DNA of 64,000 nt. Origin: Bradyrhizobium sp. AUGA SZCCT0176. Lineage in GTDB: Bacteria > Pseudomonadota > Alphaproteobacteria > Rhizobiales > Xanthobacteraceae. Positions 1 through 8,808 of the stretch are shown here, piece after piece. Location: NCBI RefSeq assembly GCF_018130145.1, contig NZ_JAFCMB010000020.1, forward strand, positions 28,200-92,199, given 5' to 3'. The notes under the pieces are model-generated. The model saw only the letters and a program-made list of their open reading frames with translations. It was not told the origin of the DNA and made no database searches. The position numbers and the translations under genes are program-made. Each line of letters begins with the position of its first letter. Position 1 is the first letter of the stretch.

Positions 1-426
1 ACGCAGAAGACCGGCCGCAACTACCGCCTGCCGAGCGAGGCCGAGTGGGAATATGCGGCGCGCGCCGGCACCACGACCACCTACTGGTGGGGCAAAGAGG
101 TCGGCAAGTCGAACGCCAATTGCGACAATTGCGGCGACTCGCTGCGCCGGACGATGCGGACCGGATCCTACCGGCCGAACGGCTTCGGGCTCTACGACAC
201 ATCCGGAAACGTCTACGAATGGGTCGAGGATTGCTGGAACGACAATTACAAGAATGCGCCCAAGGACGGCTCCGCCTGGACGCAAGGACAATGCCGCCAG
301 CGCGTGCTGCGCGGCGGATCGTTCGCCAACAAGGCCAATACGGTCACCTCGGCGGCGCGTTACCGGTACGATCTCGACGTGCGCTATTTCGCCAACGGTT
401 TTCGCGTCGTGCGGGACGTTCAGTAG
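1..426 (+). CDS. FGE/SUMF1-domain protein, C-terminal part (5' end outside window)
   Basis: The frame is open from base 1 to a TAG at 424-426. The residues match the end of the formylglycine-generating-enzyme (FGE-sulfatase/SUMF1) fold: RLPSEAEWEYAARAG, then GLYDTSGNVYEWVEDCW, then RVLRGGSF and the closing GFRVVRD. In true FGEs the segment after RGGS carries the catalytic cysteine pair; here it reads ANKANTVTSAARYR with no cysteine. That points to a non-sulfatase member of the superfamily (for example a C-type-lectin-like or unknown oxidase relative) rather than a sulfatase activator. No sulfatase is visible in the window. The gene has no apparent link to the polysaccharide genes that follow and probably marks the locus edge. 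Confidence 0.85.
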   Translation, partial: TQKTGRNYRLPSEAEWEYAARAGTTTTYWWGKEVGKSNANCDNCGDSLRRTMRTGSYRPNGFGLYDTSGNVYEWVEDCWNDNYKNAPKDGSAWTQGQCRQRVLRGGSFANKANTVTSAARYRYDLDVRYFANGFRVVRDVQ

Positions 427-864
427 TCCCGATCAGGCGCGCTAATCATTCTCAATGCGAATGATATCGCCCTCGCCGGAATTCGCCGCCGGCACGGGGA
501 GCGAGCTGCTTCTGCAGCCGAGAGACATGGGCCGTCAAGTCGCACGCAACTCTGCGATCAGACGAGCAGGGCTCACCTTGGTCAGGCTCCCGTCAAAGCC
601 AGACTCATTAGGGACCTCGACCCCGATGCATGGGCCAAAGCCAAAAATTGGATGCAATGGAACACCTATCGGTGGCTGAAATGCAGTATGACCGTTACGA
701 GTCAGCGCTCGACTACGGGTGCGCCGCGTTAGTCGCGAGATTGCATATGAAATGATTTCGAAAACTGTTGGCCAACTTTCAGATATGCATTGATTGAAAA
801 GGCCTTTTACTCAACAAGGATATATTCGACTCCTCGCCGCGGCGTAAGATTCCGGACCATACTA
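427..864. other. Intergenic stretch without a convincing gene
   Basis: Apart from the possible manC tail relic, I see no credible gene. A frame at 455-679 and a short frame at 681-755 lack ribosome-binding sites and family motifs. Base composition shifts here from GC-rich to the lower-GC style of the next two genes, so this is a plausible recombination boundary. The promoter of the 865-3575 gene pair should lie in its last part, but I find no convincing -35/-10 pair. Confidence 0.4.
442..498 (-). pseudogene. Possible relic of a manC 3' end
   Basis: Read on the minus strand, this stretch ends GEGDIIRIEND followed by TAG. The intact manC at 14366-15778 ends GEDDIIRIEDDYSRS. The similarity covers only about ten residues and upstream sequence does not continue as ManC, so this is either a truncated relic left by a rearrangement or chance. 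The identical order of residues at the very end of a reading frame favours a relic. It sits 15 bases past the stop of the FGE-domain gene, at the edge of the polysaccharide locus. Confidence 0.4.
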
Positions 865-2727
865 ATGCAAATGGATGTGCGCCTTCATACGATACTTGCA
901 GTCGCTATCTGCTTGGTTGGTATTGCAGTTTGGGGCTCCAGCCTCTGGTTAATGGCTCCGCCTGATCCAAACTACAGCGACACCGTTGCCCCTTCGCTTT
1001 GGTACGCCGGGAAGCTCGCGGCTCCCGTCGGTACCTTACAACATTCCCTATTCCCTCAGCTCCCACTCCTGCTCCCACGGATCCTAGGTGCGCTAGACCA
1101 GTCGTGGGCTCTTTCCGTGGAGTTAGCTCATGATGTTCTTGCGGGCCTTTTCTTAGTTTGCGGCCTCGGCGCCATTGGTATCCTAGCGGTTAGACTGTCA
1201 TCGGCTCGCGGCTATGGAGCAGCTTTCGTCGCGATTTTTGCGATCGTAGTGTTCTTAAAGAGTTGGGTAACAGGACTTCACGTTGGCTATCCTTTGTATG
1301 TTCAGTATCCAAACCATCTGCTTGGCAGCTGGGGAATTGCGGCCTCACTTTTCGTTTGGGCCATCTGGATTACGTCCGGACAAAAACTCATAAATCTATT
1401 GATTTGTGCTGGACTAGCGGGGCTGCTTACTAATCTGCACGCAACGTACGGACTTATTGTTATAGGCATTATTCTTACGGGTATCAGTGTTGAAGCCTTG
1501 ATCGTTCGCAAACTCGCACCTGCATTGCAGCGCATGGTGTTGGCGATATTTTGCTTCTCGCTTGGTGCTTTGCCGCAGGGGCTTCTCATACTTTATCACT
1601 TGCCGCCTGCCAGCCTGCCCACCGGGTTGCCCGACACAGCGTGGTGGACACTTATGATCTTTCGTAAGCCGTCCCACATCTATCTTTGGGGCCCTGGCGG
1701 CATTGTCCAACCTCTGTGCTGGATATTTGCTTTTTGGTGCGCCTTTATTGCGGCACTGTCATCAAGACTACCTGCCATCTACACTTACCGACTAATTGCG
1801 ACGGGAGTCGCAGTTACCATTTTTTGTGCAATAGCGTACGCCGCCTTCGCAATTGTTCCTATGCCTACACTGATCGGGGCGGTCCTATCGCGCTCGGCAT
1901 TGATACCATTGGCCGCGATCCCCGCGCTTGCAGCGACTCTTACAATACTTTGCTTGAGAAGCTGGAACGAGCAGCAAAATACATTGAACGCGTTGCGCTT
2001 GATTCTCGCTTCGCTAACAAGCGCCGTACTGGCTCTTCCGATGGCCAGCGATCTCGTCAAAGCATTGTCATTGATAGCGTTGGTAGCAACAACTATACTC
2101 ATGCACCTACCCGATACGGTACCGACCGTCGCTGTGCGACGCACAACGCAACTTCGCCGAACTGCGCTCGCAGTTCTCGCCGTTGCTGTGCCATTTCTTA
2201 TGTTGGCCGCAAAATGGCAAGGAGCGCTTGCCATGATGCCTCGCCACCCCGGCACTTCCTGGGCACAGGTCACAGATTACGTCCGAAACGTTATTCCACG
2301 CGATCAGATCGTTCTGATGCCGCCATATCCTTACGCCACGGTAACGTCTCGACACATAAATCCGGCGGATTACGGGTACATGGGGTACTCCGTTTACGCG
2401 CGCGGACTCTTGCCATTCGAAATTAACCAGATCGAACTTCTACTGAAAATCAATCTTTTGACTTCTTCGCCACAGGCCATTCAAGCTTACCTCGCAAATA
2501 ACGGCCAAATACTCTGCGTCTTTGAAAAGGGTTACGCCAAGCTCACTTCGGACATTTCTCGGTTACACCAACTTCGCTCGCAGTATCCTTCGCTACATTA
2601 CTTTGTAGGGATCAAACCTGGAGCGGCACCTGCGCAATGGACGTGCGGACCGGCCGAAACGCAAACTCTGGATCTACCTCGTGTCTTTGAAAACGACACC
2701 TATGTCGTGTATCAGCTTTCGGAATAA
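865..2727 (+). CDS. Polytopic membrane protein, GT-C-like candidate
   Basis: About 620 residues. The first 480 or so are successive hydrophobic helices; the last 150 are a soluble, probably periplasmic domain (from about PRDQIVLMPPYPYATVTSR). The loop after the first helix contains MAPPDPNYSDTVAP, whose acidic residues recall the first-loop aspartates of GT-C glycosyltransferases, which use polyprenyl-phosphate sugars. That assignment is inference; no family signature is decisive. The frame extends to a TTG at 790, but the ATG at 865 (or 871) starts just before the first helix and is preferred. The stop lies 11 bases before the methyltransferase, so the two are probably cotranscribed. Composition is visibly poorer in G+C than most of the window. 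Confidence 0.7.
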   Translation: MQMDVRLHTILAVAICLVGIAVWGSSLWLMAPPDPNYSDTVAPSLWYAGKLAAPVGTLQHSLFPQLPLLLPRILGALDQSWALSVELAHDVLAGLFLVCGLGAIGILAVRLSSARGYGAAFVAIFAIVVFLKSWVTGLHVGYPLYVQYPNHLLGSWGIAASLFVWAIWITSGQKLINLLICAGLAGLLTNLHATYGLIVIGIILTGISVEALIVRKLAPALQRMVLAIFCFSLGALPQGLLILYHLPPASLPTGLPDTAWWTLMIFRKPSHIYLWGPGGIVQPLCWIFAFWCAFIAALSSRLPAIYTYRLIATGVAVTIFCAIAYAAFAIVPMPTLIGAVLSRSALIPLAAIPALAATLTILCLRSWNEQQNTLNALRLILASLTSAVLALPMASDLVKALSLIALVATTILMHLPDTVPTVAVRRTTQLRRTALAVLAVAVPFLMLAAKWQGALAMMPRHPGTSWAQVTDYVRNVIPRDQIVLMPPYPYATVTSRHINPADYGYMGYSVYARGLLPFEINQIELLLKINLLTSSPQAIQAYLANNGQILCVFEKGYAKLTSDISRLHQLRSQYPSLHYFVGIKPGAAPAQWTCGPAETQTLDLPRVFENDTYVVYQLSE

Positions 2728-2738
2728 GCAGGATTATC

Positions 2739-3575
2739 ATGCCGCGGGATTTGAAAAGCGACGTTAGATCGTTTTGGGAAAGCAAACCCTTATTTGTGGG
2801 CGAAACCACGTATGATCCAGGCGCCCGCGAGTATTTTCAGCATCATGAAAATGTCTACCTATCTGATGTATTCCCGCGCGGGCTGATACCGCCTGAATTT
2901 TTCCCATTCCAGGATCGGGAAATGATCATAGACGTGGGGTGCGGTCCGGGCTTTTGGGTTCGGCAGCTATCCCGTCGCGGGATGAACGTCATTGGCATTG
3001 ATATCACTCTCGCGGCGGCAAAACTGACAACAAAGAGCTTGGCTATATTTGACTTGCACGCTCATGCGATTACGGCAGATGCCGAGACGATCCCATTCAG
3101 AGCTAACTCATTCGACGGAGCAGTGTCTCACGGCGTTATTCATCACACTCCGGATACTCAGGCATGTATTTGCGAGATATTCCGAATTCTGAAGCCGGGC
3201 GGATCCGCCGTCATTAGCGTGTATCGGCGCAATGCGATTCTGAAATCGAAACTACTCACACGACTAGCTGCCTTTGCGCTCGGTAAGATGGTTTTCTTGC
3301 CGGGCCGAGGGCGCGAAGATTTGCTTAAGTCAGGTGATGCAAATGAAATCGTTCGACTTTACGACGGAGTCGATAACCCCGTTGGCAAGTCGTACACCCA
3401 GGCGCAGATTTGCCGGATGATGGTGGACGCGGGTTTCAGTATCGAGAAAGCCTGGCGTTACTATTTTCCTTTGCGCAGCCTTGGCCGGATGGGAGCACTT
3501 TTGAAGCCGTTGCACAGCTTCATATCCCGACGATACGGCCTGATGATCGCCGTGCACGTCGTTAAGCCAATGTGA
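2739..3575 (+). CDS. Class I SAM-dependent methyltransferase
   Basis: 278 residues. Motif I is IIDVGCGPGFWVRQL near residue 65, followed by the acidic loop GIDI, the mid-domain DAETIPFRANSFDGAVSHG and the late strand LKPGGSAVISVY, the order seen in the Methyltransf_11 superfamily. The C-terminal 100 residues are a family-specific cap. An AGGA eight bases before the ATG supports the start. It follows the GT-C-like gene with an 11-base gap. In this setting the likely role is O-methylation of a glycan, but these motifs do not fix the acceptor, and small-molecule or lipid acceptors remain possible. Composition matches its lower-GC upstream partner. It converges on the MBOAT gene 68 bases away. 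Confidence 0.85.
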   Translation: MPRDLKSDVRSFWESKPLFVGETTYDPGAREYFQHHENVYLSDVFPRGLIPPEFFPFQDREMIIDVGCGPGFWVRQLSRRGMNVIGIDITLAAAKLTTKSLAIFDLHAHAITADAETIPFRANSFDGAVSHGVIHHTPDTQACICEIFRILKPGGSAVISVYRRNAILKSKLLTRLAAFALGKMVFLPGRGREDLLKSGDANEIVRLYDGVDNPVGKSYTQAQICRMMVDAGFSIEKAWRYYFPLRSLGRMGALLKPLHSFISRRYGLMIAVHVVKPM

Positions 3576-3643
3576 TTGTGCGCTTGTACGGCTCGACAGC
3601 ACCAAGATTGAGACCGCGTTTGTCGGCGATCTCTGAACTGAAT

Positions 3644-5050
3644 CTAGAACTGGAAGTAGATAAACGTTTGAGAAGTGCCTGCTAAAAGGAAGCAGCCAAC
3701 AATTATTGCTGCGATCGCTACGACTCTTAGCGTGACGCTTTCAACTCCGATTGAGCAAACATTATCCTGGTGTCGTCGTAGCCGATAAGTAATGGAATGC
3801 ATTAAGGCCGCTACGAGCATCCCAACAATTAGCAGTGGCGACACGCGATCGAACTTTTCGGTGAACGGCATTGATCCAAGGCCAAGCATCCCTCCCCAGA
3901 TTTGCATTGCATCTACGATCGTTTTTGCGCGAAAAAGAACCCAACCAGCAACAACCGACAGGAAAACTATCAGCATTTGTAGCGGAGCGGGTACATGTTC
4001 CCACAAGCTTCCGATTCGGGAGCCACGCGACCAGCCAGCGGCGGTGACCAACGTGCCGTGGTAAATTCCCCAGAGTATGAAAGTCCAAGAAGCTCCGTGC
4101 CACAATCCACCCAAAAACCATGTAACCGTGACGGCTGAAGCGAACTGCGTTAGACCGCCTCGGTTCCCTCCGAGCGGAATGTACAAATAGTCGCGGAGCC
4201 ACGATGAAAGAGAGATGTGCCACCGGCGCCAGAAGTCGCGGATTGATCGGCTGAAATAGGGCCAGTCAAAGTTCAAGGCCAGCTCAAAGCCAAGCAACTT
4301 CGCAATGCCACGCGCAATATCCGTGTATCCACTGAAGTCGCAATAGATTTGGATGGCGAACGCAATACAAGCAATCCACAAGACGCCTCCGCCATATGCA
4401 GCGTGGTTGAGGAAAACTCGATCTACAAACGGCGCAAGGTTGTCCGCGATAACGAGCTTCTTGAAAAAGCCAACAGCGATTAGTTCAAGACCGCGCCTGG
4501 AGGCATAAGGATCAAATGGTTTCGCGGTTTCGGTTTGCGGAACGAAGTCGGCAGCTCGAACTATTGGCCCCGCGACAAGATGGGGAAAGAACGAAATGAA
4601 CAGAGCATAATCACGCAGCCGCCTGACCGCAGGCATACGCTTACGGTGCACATCGACAATATAACTGATCGACTCGAACACATAGAAGCTAATGCCTAAC
4701 GGCAGTTCCAGGGAAACTATCGGAAGGCACTTACAGCCCGCAATCGAGTTAAAAGTCTCCGCGAGAAATCCAGCATACTTGTAAGAGGCAAGCAGCGCGG
4801 CGTTGATTACGACGCCGATTATGAGCGCCCCGCCGTTACCCTTGGCCGATCCACGTTCGATCAGCTTTGCCAATCCGAAATTCAGCAACGTCATTGCAAC
4901 CAGGATCGCCAGCCACAAGAGCGACCCGGCCGCATAAAACAAGTAACTTGCAATTACCAGAATCCACGGCCTAGCCGTATGCGTTACAGCAGCTAAAACA
5001 AATAACGTTACCGAAAGAAGAAAAAAGAATTCAATGGAGTGAAAACTCAT
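3644..5050 (-). CDS. MBOAT-family O-acyltransferase (AlgI-like)
   Basis: 468 residues with many membrane segments. The MBOAT signature is intact: YCDFSGYTDIARGIAKLLG (about 236-254), RDFWRRWHISLSSWLRDYLY (271-290) and GGLWHGASW with the expected catalytic His318. In the AlgI/PatA/DltB family this subunit passes an acyl group, usually acetyl, across the membrane to a glycan or teichoic acid on the outer side. The ATG overlaps the stop of the SGNH-like gene by ATGA, and AlgI-type MBOATs normally work with such an SGNH partner. It is the last gene of the minus-strand unit starting at 13993, so the acceptor is probably the glycan that this unit helps to make. Confidence 0.93.
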   Translation of the reverse strand: MSFHSIEFFFLLSVTLFVLAAVTHTARPWILVIASYLFYAAGSLLWLAILVAMTLLNFGLAKLIERGSAKGNGGALIIGVVINAALLASYKYAGFLAETFNSIAGCKCLPIVSLELPLGISFYVFESISYIVDVHRKRMPAVRRLRDYALFISFFPHLVAGPIVRAADFVPQTETAKPFDPYASRRGLELIAVGFFKKLVIADNLAPFVDRVFLNHAAYGGGVLWIACIAFAIQIYCDFSGYTDIARGIAKLLGFELALNFDWPYFSRSIRDFWRRWHISLSSWLRDYLYIPLGGNRGGLTQFASAVTVTWFLGGLWHGASWTFILWGIYHGTLVTAAGWSRGSRIGSLWEHVPAPLQMLIVFLSVVAGWVLFRAKTIVDAMQIWGGMLGLGSMPFTEKFDRVSPLLIVGMLVAALMHSITYRLRRHQDNVCSIGVESVTLRVVAIAAIIVGCFLLAGTSQTFIYFQF

Positions 5051-6126
5051 CGGCCGAGCACCTCATCAACCTTTGCGCCGATGGCTTTGCTGTATTTTTC
5101 ACGCCCTTTGGCAGACAAGTGTACTTCATCAACGAAATTTGCATCATCATCTTCAAACACTTTGTCGCGACCGATGTAGTAAGCGCCACACTGCTTCGAA
5201 ATCTTTTCGATGCGCGCATCGATCGCATCGAAGTCAATTCCAACAGCGTATGGATTGGTTCGGCCAAAAAGTGCTTCCGGGGCCGCCGATATGATGAGCC
5301 TTACGTTATTTCGCTTAAGATCATCGCAAAAAGAGCTTAGTGCTGAATAGCCAAGTGTAGTGTCGCGCTCCGAGCTCTCAATGTAGGCACGACGCACCCA
5401 ATTTTCCGATGAAACGGGCGGCCGTGGCACTCTGGTCCGCTCGCTCATTGGAGGCGGCGGCCGGTCAACAGAATAGTCAAAGGGCGACCTCAGCGGTTCA
5501 ATATCCGACGCAAGAATGCGTTCAACATACGAAATAATGAGATTTCGATAGCGCCGGATCCAAAGGCGCTCTGATAGCAGCCGCTCACCAAAGCGAGCTG
5601 CGCGCCGAATTTGCCACCACGCAATCGGCTCATGGTTTAGGTCATCAATTGCACTCCCTCTGGCATCGATAGCATCGGGATTGCGGACATCAGAAAAGGA
5701 AAAGCCGTTGTACAAATACACCACGGCCACCGTGCCATCCGAAACAAGCAAAGACCGTAGCGGCGAAAGCTCACTAGAGAGCATACCCGTGAGCCCCAAG
5801 TTTCTCGGCTGAAGTTTGGGCGCCGCCTTTAGCGCTACTTTGACATCGTACTCGTCTATGCCATTGACGACCGAGCTACTACCAACGAACGAAACTCTTC
5901 GTTCTGGTTCTCGCGCCAAGGCTTCGAGGTGCAACATCTGCTTTTCAACGTGAACCCTGATATCAACCAACCCACTTCTGGGTATGTAGGGAGGCCTGTG
6001 GAGATCGAGCCACTGAAGAACTGGCTTGCTTCGGAGTGTTGATTCAATTGCCACAATAGTTACCAAAGCCAACGCGCTGGCACAGATAACTTCGATCAAG
6101 ACAATTGCTTTTGATGATCGCATCAT
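5047..6126 (-). CDS. Membrane-anchored SGNH-like protein, partner of the MBOAT
   Basis: About 359 residues from the ATG at 6126. One N-terminal membrane anchor (AIVLIEVICASALALVTIV) is followed by a large extracytoplasmic domain. VSFVGSSSVVNGID is a plausible SGNH block I with the nucleophile Ser. FVDEVHLSAKGREKYSKAI near the C terminus has the D-x-x-H spacing of block V, the rest of the catalytic triad. AlgX/AlgJ/PatB-type SGNH proteins transfer the acetyl group delivered by an MBOAT. The stop overlaps the MBOAT start by four bases, so translation is probably coupled. An upstream TTG at 6186 would add 20 residues before the anchor. Neither start has a strong ribosome-binding site. The match is by motif, not overall similarity. 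Confidence 0.75.
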   Translation of the reverse strand: MMRSSKAIVLIEVICASALALVTIVAIESTLRSKPVLQWLDLHRPPYIPRSGLVDIRVHVEKQMLHLEALAREPERRVSFVGSSSVVNGIDEYDVKVALKAAPKLQPRNLGLTGMLSSELSPLRSLLVSDGTVAVVYLYNGFSFSDVRNPDAIDARGSAIDDLNHEPIAWWQIRRAARFGERLLSERLWIRRYRNLIISYVERILASDIEPLRSPFDYSVDRPPPPMSERTRVPRPPVSSENWVRRAYIESSERDTTLGYSALSSFCDDLKRNNVRLIISAAPEALFGRTNPYAVGIDFDAIDARIEKISKQCGAYYIGRDKVFEDDDANFVDEVHLSAKGREKYSKAIGAKVDEVLGR

Positions 6127-6201
6127 TCTATCGGTGATGACACATGACCTTAGGAGACGGACGGCTAGATTCCAGCCGATGTTCAAGATTATTCGCGGGC
6201 A

Positions 6202-7857
6202 TCAGGGCAGCGCTATATGTCGATGATAGGTAGGCGGCTCTTGGGATCCATCGCTGAGCGGTTTCGCTGGCTTACATGCGACATGCGCACCACACCAATC
6301 CTCAAAATCCGCGTACCGCGATGACCCCATATGAAAGGGCACATGGCGCGGCACGGGAATGGGCGCTCCGCTCACACCTGTGATCCGATCCTCGATTGTT
6401 ATCTTCCCGTCTTTCGCGACGGAAATGCGCCGGTGCAGCCGGCCCGGATGACTCCTTTTCTTGCGAATGAGCGTCGCGACCAGCAGGTCTTTGAGCCAGC
6501 GCGATACAGCCGGGAAGCGCCCCAGCGTGGTGGTGAAGAGTCGGAACGCGACGAATCGCCAAGGATCGAACCGCATCGAGGGAATGCCACGAAAGGCAGT
6601 TTCCACATCAGCGTGCAGCAAACGTTCATGATCGGTCTCGATCTGACAGCGCCCCTCACCCTGACTGACTACGAAGCCGTTCGGCGACGCGACAGCATAT
6701 CCGCAGTCTTCATAGATCAAAGCGCCTGTCATCTCGAACAATTTGACCGAGCCACCCATCTGGCCACCCATCGCAACAATGCGATTATTGGCATTTGCTA
6801 TCGCAAGGCCGGCATCCGCAAACACCGCGACAGCACCTCGAGTCCGCCAGGGAAGCTCCGCCGCATGCGAAAGATCGCCAGCGGCATCCGCGGCGAAAAG
6901 CAGGTTGTTAAGCAGCGGAAACTGATTCCACGCGTCCATCTCTCGCGCACCTACGCCGCGACCCGCTGACAATCTCTCGCGCATGTGCTTGGCAACCGCG
7001 GCAGATGATGGCACACGCGCTGCCAGCATTTCGAATGCAGCGGGATAAGCGAACTTCGTTCCTCGGCTCGCATACTCTCCCCCGAGACTGCCGTCGGGAT
7101 GAGCGAACCAGCTCACAAAATCGCTGGCACGGATCAGACGCCCGAACAGCTCCTTATCGCCGGTCCGACGTTCGATCTCGGCAAGATAGAACATCCCGTG
7201 ACTTTGATAGCCCGGATCCGCACCGCCATACTCTTTCATCCATCCTTCATCAGGATGCTGATGCTTGTAAATCACGCCGAGATAGCGATCCCGCGCGGCC
7301 TTAAACTTGTCAGTGCCGACGACGTCACCCGCCACCTGCAAGGCAGCCGCGGACGCCGCGAGATGGTTGGAGAGGATACCATGATGTTCGCCATTATTTG
7401 CGAGCCAAGTCGCCCCACGCTCGATCGACGAAAGTGTTTTCAGCTCCGTCGCCTGGTCTACCCTGTCCCGTATCCGCTCCAGCGCGATTCCAAGATAGAA
7501 GCCGGTGAACGCCGTCGCGGCCAAACTTCGCTCAAACGGATAAGCCTCGTCAAAACTGCCATCGCTGTGCTGAAGCCTTGTCCAGAAACGCAGGGCGCCA
7601 CCGGCAAGCTCTGTCATGCGGCCTCTTGCTTCGACAGGCGCCGGCGATCTTGGGGATGACGCCAGCCAGCCAAGCAGATGCGCACCTTCCTGGAAGCGGG
7701 TGGCAGAAAAATCGGTAAACTTCCAGCACCACCACGTTCGATCGAAGCTACCGTGTGTCGGCGATGTTGGCTCGGCATCGAGACCTGAAAGGGCACGGCC
7801 CAACAGCGGCCGGATGGCGGCGAGATAACTGTCCGAATTATCCATTGGCCCGCTCAT
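6202..7857 (-). CDS. Helical-toroid-like protein, possible polysaccharide lyase relative
   Basis: 551 residues, no signal peptide or membrane segment seen. The N-terminal 330 residues read like an alpha/alpha toroid: repeated paired helices with aromatic and glycine-rich turns such as HSDGSFDEAYPFERS, HPDEGWMKEYGGADPGYQSH and AHPDGSLGGEYASRGTK. The remainder is predicted beta-rich, recalling two-domain heparinase II/III or alginate-lyase folds. I do not recognise a specific family, and no known catalytic Tyr/His set stands out. GAGGTGG six bases before the ATG fixes the start. It lies between a methyltransferase and the SGNH/MBOAT pair. Being apparently cytoplasmic, it might trim or epimerise lipid-linked intermediates; that is speculation. 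Confidence 0.6.
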   Translation of the reverse strand: MSGPMDNSDSYLAAIRPLLGRALSGLDAEPTSPTHGSFDRTWWCWKFTDFSATRFQEGAHLLGWLASSPRSPAPVEARGRMTELAGGALRFWTRLQHSDGSFDEAYPFERSLAATAFTGFYLGIALERIRDRVDQATELKTLSSIERGATWLANNGEHHGILSNHLAASAAALQVAGDVVGTDKFKAARDRYLGVIYKHQHPDEGWMKEYGGADPGYQSHGMFYLAEIERRTGDKELFGRLIRASDFVSWFAHPDGSLGGEYASRGTKFAYPAAFEMLAARVPSSAAVAKHMRERLSAGRGVGAREMDAWNQFPLLNNLLFAADAAGDLSHAAELPWRTRGAVAVFADAGLAIANANNRIVAMGGQMGGSVKLFEMTGALIYEDCGYAVASPNGFVVSQGEGRCQIETDHERLLHADVETAFRGIPSMRFDPWRFVAFRLFTTTLGRFPAVSRWLKDLLVATLIRKKRSHPGRLHRRISVAKDGKITIEDRITGVSGAPIPVPRHVPFHMGSSRYADFEDWCGAHVACKPAKPLSDGSQEPPTYHRHIALP

Positions 7858-7920
7858 CTTTTACCACCTCGAACTACAACAAACATGTTCTCGCCGACCA
7901 GCGACATGTTTCGAAGAACA

Positions 7921-8808
7921 TCAGGCCTTGATGTCATTCAACGGCTTGCGGGCAATTGCTGTCAGCAAGGTCATGGAGCCAACGCGGCGCGCGAGCGCGA
8001 ATACGCCCTGCACCGCAACACGCAAAACCGGCTGCGCTACAGCCAGCTCAGACGATTCCAACTCGCGGGCCTCTATTTTCACTTGTTCAAAGCCTGTTCT
8101 CTGCAACAACGCCGCCAGCGACGCCTTGGTAAAATACTGAACATGAAAGGGCGGCCAGAGACGCTCTTGCAGAGGCCGCAGCAATCCAGACAATTTCGCA
8201 AGCCCCCGGCCGATCCGATAGACGAGCCCATCGTAATTTGGCGTTTCCAGCGCCAGCGTGCCGCCTGGCTTCAGCACACGAAATGCTTCGCGGAGGAAGC
8301 GATCAGGATTATCGACGTGCTCGATGAGATCGAATCCGCAGATGATGTCGGCACTACATGCCGCCAACGCAGCGGTCTCCAGCGTACCGACCCGCAAGTC
8401 GCGGCCCGCGGCGCGGCCGAGCTCCACCACCTTGGGAAATATGTCGATGCCGATCGCTGTCATATGCCGACTTTCTACGGCATAGGCGACGAGGATTCCG
8501 AGATCGCACCCGACATCGATCATAGCTTTGCCGTCAAGCGCGCCGATTTGGCGCTCGACCCGCGACAGTTTTGCCTCGCATGCCGCACGTAGCACGGAAG
8601 TCAGCTCACGCCGCGCGATGAAATACGGATGGTTGAAATAGTCGTCGCTGCCATGCAGAGCCGTCAGATCGAGTGCGGAGGGGCGCGGCTCCAGCAATCC
8701 TGATCCGCAACTGCCGCACTCGCGGATGCCGCCGTACCCCAGCGAAACTCGCAACGGCCGCGGGTCAGACGAACCGCAAACCACACATGGCACGATCTTC
8801 CCTGTCAT
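7921..8808 (-). CDS. Zinc-ribbon class I methyltransferase
   Basis: 295 residues from the ATG at 8808, which overlaps the upstream TGA by ATGA; a longer frame to 8931 is only overlap. The N terminus has two cysteine pairs, CVVCGSSD and CGSCGSG, forming a probable zinc ribbon as in sugar C- and O-methyltransferases of deoxysugar and O-antigen pathways. Motif I is MIDVGCDLGILVAYAVE, where the usual third glycine position is occupied by leucine-isoleucine. Then come DLIEHVDNPDRFLREAFRVL and KPGGTLALETPNYDG. Known relatives methylate sugar nucleotides or lipid-linked sugars. Tight coupling to the two-domain oxidoreductase suggests that both act on the same sugar. Confidence 0.85.
   Translation of the reverse strand: MTGKIVPCVVCGSSDPRPLRVSLGYGGIRECGSCGSGLLEPRPSALDLTALHGSDDYFNHPYFIARRELTSVLRAACEAKLSRVERQIGALDGKAMIDVGCDLGILVAYAVESRHMTAIGIDIFPKVVELGRAAGRDLRVGTLETAALAACSADIICGFDLIEHVDNPDRFLREAFRVLKPGGTLALETPNYDGLVYRIGRGLAKLSGLLRPLQERLWPPFHVQYFTKASLAALLQRTGFEQVKIEARELESSELAVAQPVLRVAVQGVFALARRVGSMTLLTAIARKPLNDIKA

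Noticed and set aside
455..755. Small frames in the first intergenic region
   Set aside because: Short, no start signals and no recognisable family; kept only as an intergenic note.
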